A DNA stretch of 41,423 nt, from contig JAFLSC010000017.1 in the NCBI GenBank assembly GCA_022511145.1, forward strand, positions 1-41,423, given 5' to 3'. Under the pieces are notes generated by a model, which had not been told where the DNA came from, ran no database searches, and saw only the letters and a program-made list of their open reading frames with translations. Positions 40,084 to 41,423 of the stretch are shown piece after piece (position 1 is the stretch's first letter; the number at the start of each line of letters is the position of its first letter). Source of the DNA: Helicobacter sp. (GTDB lineage: Bacteria > Campylobacterota > Campylobacteria > Campylobacterales > Helicobacteraceae). A program made the position numbers and the translations under genes.

Positions 40084-41423
40084 TTACACTTTTGCTTTTC
40101 TTATGACTTCATTAACAAAATCATTGATTTCTTTAGAGGCTTTGGAAGTTAAAGGATTAGATTTATAATCATCATAAGCTTTTTTTGCTTGGGTGCTCTC
40201 TAAAGTTTGGTTTTCCAAATCTTGATTTGTTTGTGTGTTTGCTGAAGTTTGATTTTCTAAACTTTGATTTGCCTGTTCTTGTTTATCTTTTTGCTCTAAA
40301 ATTTCAAGAACGCTTTGAGTAGGATTGAAATTTGAAGCTAGAGAAACTAAGAGATTATCAGAAACACTTCCAAAAAGATTTGATTGGGGGTAACTGACTT
40401 CAAAGTTCATAAAAGAGATATTGCAACTAATAGAATACATATCATATTTATCGCTATAATAGCTTGTTTGTGGCTCCCAAGATATTTTGATTCCATTAAT
40501 CTCTATGGAATTAGGTTGTAAATAAAATCCCATTACTTTAGCAATAGCATCGATAATTTGCTCTTGTTCCATAGGGGATAGCATATCAGAGAGTGCAGAA
40601 AAAAATTCATATCCTGTTGCACCTATTTTATCAAGGTTATATCCAGCCAGTCCCCTTTGAATTACCGACAATGTATCTTTATCAACCTCATCTAGTGTTT
40701 TAGCACCACTAAGATAGTCTTTTAGCTTTTCAGTATCACTAAGATATTCTTTTGCTTTATAGAGAAATTTTTCATATTCATCATCGGGCTTATCTGCATA
40801 TATCCTAGCCTCATAGCCCTCTAAAATATAAGAAAGCCTTATATCATACTCCAGCTCGGGATAGTCTTCTAATATTTCATATTCAAATCTAGGATTTTTA
40901 GAATATTCTGAATGAAAGATAAATTCTCTTTTCATTGTATCCTCTGTTACTTTGGGATTAGCTTTATAGAGTTTTAACATTAGATTATCCATTTGCTCAT
41001 TAAGAAACTTTTGTGCTTCTTGCACTTCTTCTTGAGTGATTTTTTGTCCCGAATTTTCTTTTACTTTGTTTTCTATTTGTTCAATGAAATATGGGTCTCG
41101 TAATAGTATATGACCTGTTGATTCGTGTATTGATGAATATATTACACCACCAGCATGGGGAACTTTATCTAAGTTGAATGATTTTGCAATATCTTTTAAT
41201 ATAGTATCATATTGACTAGGACGCCATAGAACTTCCCTCCAAGTTGTTCGACAAAAATCAACATTTTCTCGCACTCTCTTTAATATTTCCTCATCACTTA
41301 GTGCTTCTGCTTGTGAAGCTTCTGTCTGTAAGGATTCTGAAGCTAATACTTGGATTTCTTTAGATTCTGCATTAGTTAGCCTAAAATCTTGTAAAGATTT
41401 AGAATCTTGATTTGTAACTTTTG
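40084..41423 (-). CDS. Unrecognised protein, 5' end outside the window
   Basis: The frame is open from the stop at 40084 to the right edge, giving at least 446 codons. A GTG at 41274 is a possible start, but the upstream codons read as coding (ASESLQTEASQAEALSDEEI) and no convincing ribosome-binding site precedes the GTG, so the true start is probably beyond the edge. The visible part has a disordered Gln/Ser/Glu N-terminal stretch, a core with HAGGVIYSSIHESTGHILL and acidic, Tyr-rich helices (LEDYPELEYDIRLSYILEGY), a beta-rich block near SIEINGIKISW, and a C-terminal Asn/Gln/Thr linker with two 14-residue repeats. There are two or three Cys, no signal or membrane segment in view. No family recognised. 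Confidence 0.8.
   Translation of the reverse strand, partial: KVTNQDSKSLQDFRLTNAESKEIQVLASESLQTEASQAEALSDEEILKRVRENVDFCRTTWREVLWRPSQYDTILKDIAKSFNLDKVPHAGGVIYSSIHESTGHILLRDPYFIEQIENKVKENSGQKITQEEVQEAQKFLNEQMDNLMLKLYKANPKVTEDTMKREFIFHSEYSKNPRFEYEILEDYPELEYDIRLSYILEGYEARIYADKPDDEYEKFLYKAKEYLSDTEKLKDYLSGAKTLDEVDKDTLSVIQRGLAGYNLDKIGATGYEFFSALSDMLSPMEQEQIIDAIAKVMGFYLQPNSIEINGIKISWEPQTSYYSDKYDMYSISCNISFMNFEVSYPQSNLFGSVSDNLLVSLASNFNPTQSVLEILEQKDKQEQANQSLENQTSANTQTNQDLENQTLESTQAKKAYDDYKSNPLTSKASKEINDFVNEVIRKAKV
40189..40272 (-). repeat. Two 42-nt coding repeats in the right-edge protein
   Basis: The protein reads ANQSLENQTSANTQ and then TNQDLENQTLESTQ, two 14-residue units (x-NQ-x-LENQT-x4-TQ pattern, with TQ closing each). 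At DNA level the copies have diverged, so the repeat is old or kept at protein level. It forms a flexible linker before the C-terminal 35 residues. Confidence 0.75.

Overview
The window is a chromosomal segment of a low-GC Campylobacterota genome, most likely a Helicobacter. Three gene orders support this from what I know of the group: purA-fliJ-motE-like (as around HP0255-HP0257 of H. pylori), rnr-holA-rpsF-ssb-rpsR (as around HP1248-HP1244), and fbp-small Cys protein-metG (as in Campylobacter jejuni). A PglK flippase and a PglI-like glycosyltransferase point to one of the Helicobacter species with N-linked protein glycosylation, for example the H. pullorum/canadensis group; the species itself cannot be read from the sequence. 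No rRNA, tRNA, CRISPR array, insertion sequence or prophage was found. Most of the window is tightly packed housekeeping DNA with many 1-14 nt gene overlaps.

Layout. 1-2.6 kb: tail of a ThiF/MoeB-type gene (+), then yraN, hom and rpe (-). 2.6-6.8 kb (+): fbp, a duplicated four-Cys small protein, metG and a MurF-like protein, behind a promoter preceded by an A14 tract. 7-10.1 kb (-): hisZ-like, purA, fliJ, motE-like. 10.1-11 kb (+): two tandem 116-aa paralogues with flagellin-like N termini and sigma-54-like promoters, the most novel item here. 11.1-17.2 kb (-): selA, then selB, a NifS-like protein lacking the PLP lysine, moeA and a Usp protein, which together look like a supply line for a selenocysteine- and molybdopterin-containing enzyme such as formate dehydrogenase. 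17.4-18.3 kb (-): an AbiEii-type nucleotidyltransferase with a small partner, probably a toxin-antitoxin pair. 18.4-20.8 kb (+): flgE with a clear sigma-54 promoter. 20.8-21.24 kb: a 442-nt non-coding convergent region full of hairpins and repeats. 21.2-22.5 kb (-): argG.

22.6-25.8 kb (+): S4-domain protein, nucleoside-phosphorylase-like protein, rlmN, a 30-aa membrane microprotein and queH. 25.8-30 kb (+): DsbC-like oxidoreductase, mlaE, mlaF, mlaD and an auxiliary lipoprotein (lipid transport; iamAB of Campylobacter). 30.1-31.2 kb (+): folB and a paired SMR exporter. 31.4-37.1 kb (+): rnr, holA, rpsF, ssb, rpsR, a queuosine-precursor transporter (yhhQ) and gmhB. 37.3-39.9 kb (-): PglI-like glycosyltransferase and pglK. 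40.1 kb to the right edge (-): a long unrecognised protein whose start lies outside the window.

Connections: translation and RNA modification recur (metG, rlmN, queH, yhhQ, rnr, S6/S18, SelA/B). Flagellar genes occur at three sites, and two of them (flgE and the tandem paralogues) share the GG-N10-GC promoter architecture. A short GTCATTGCGAG-type intergenic repeat occurs at two clear and two decayed sites.
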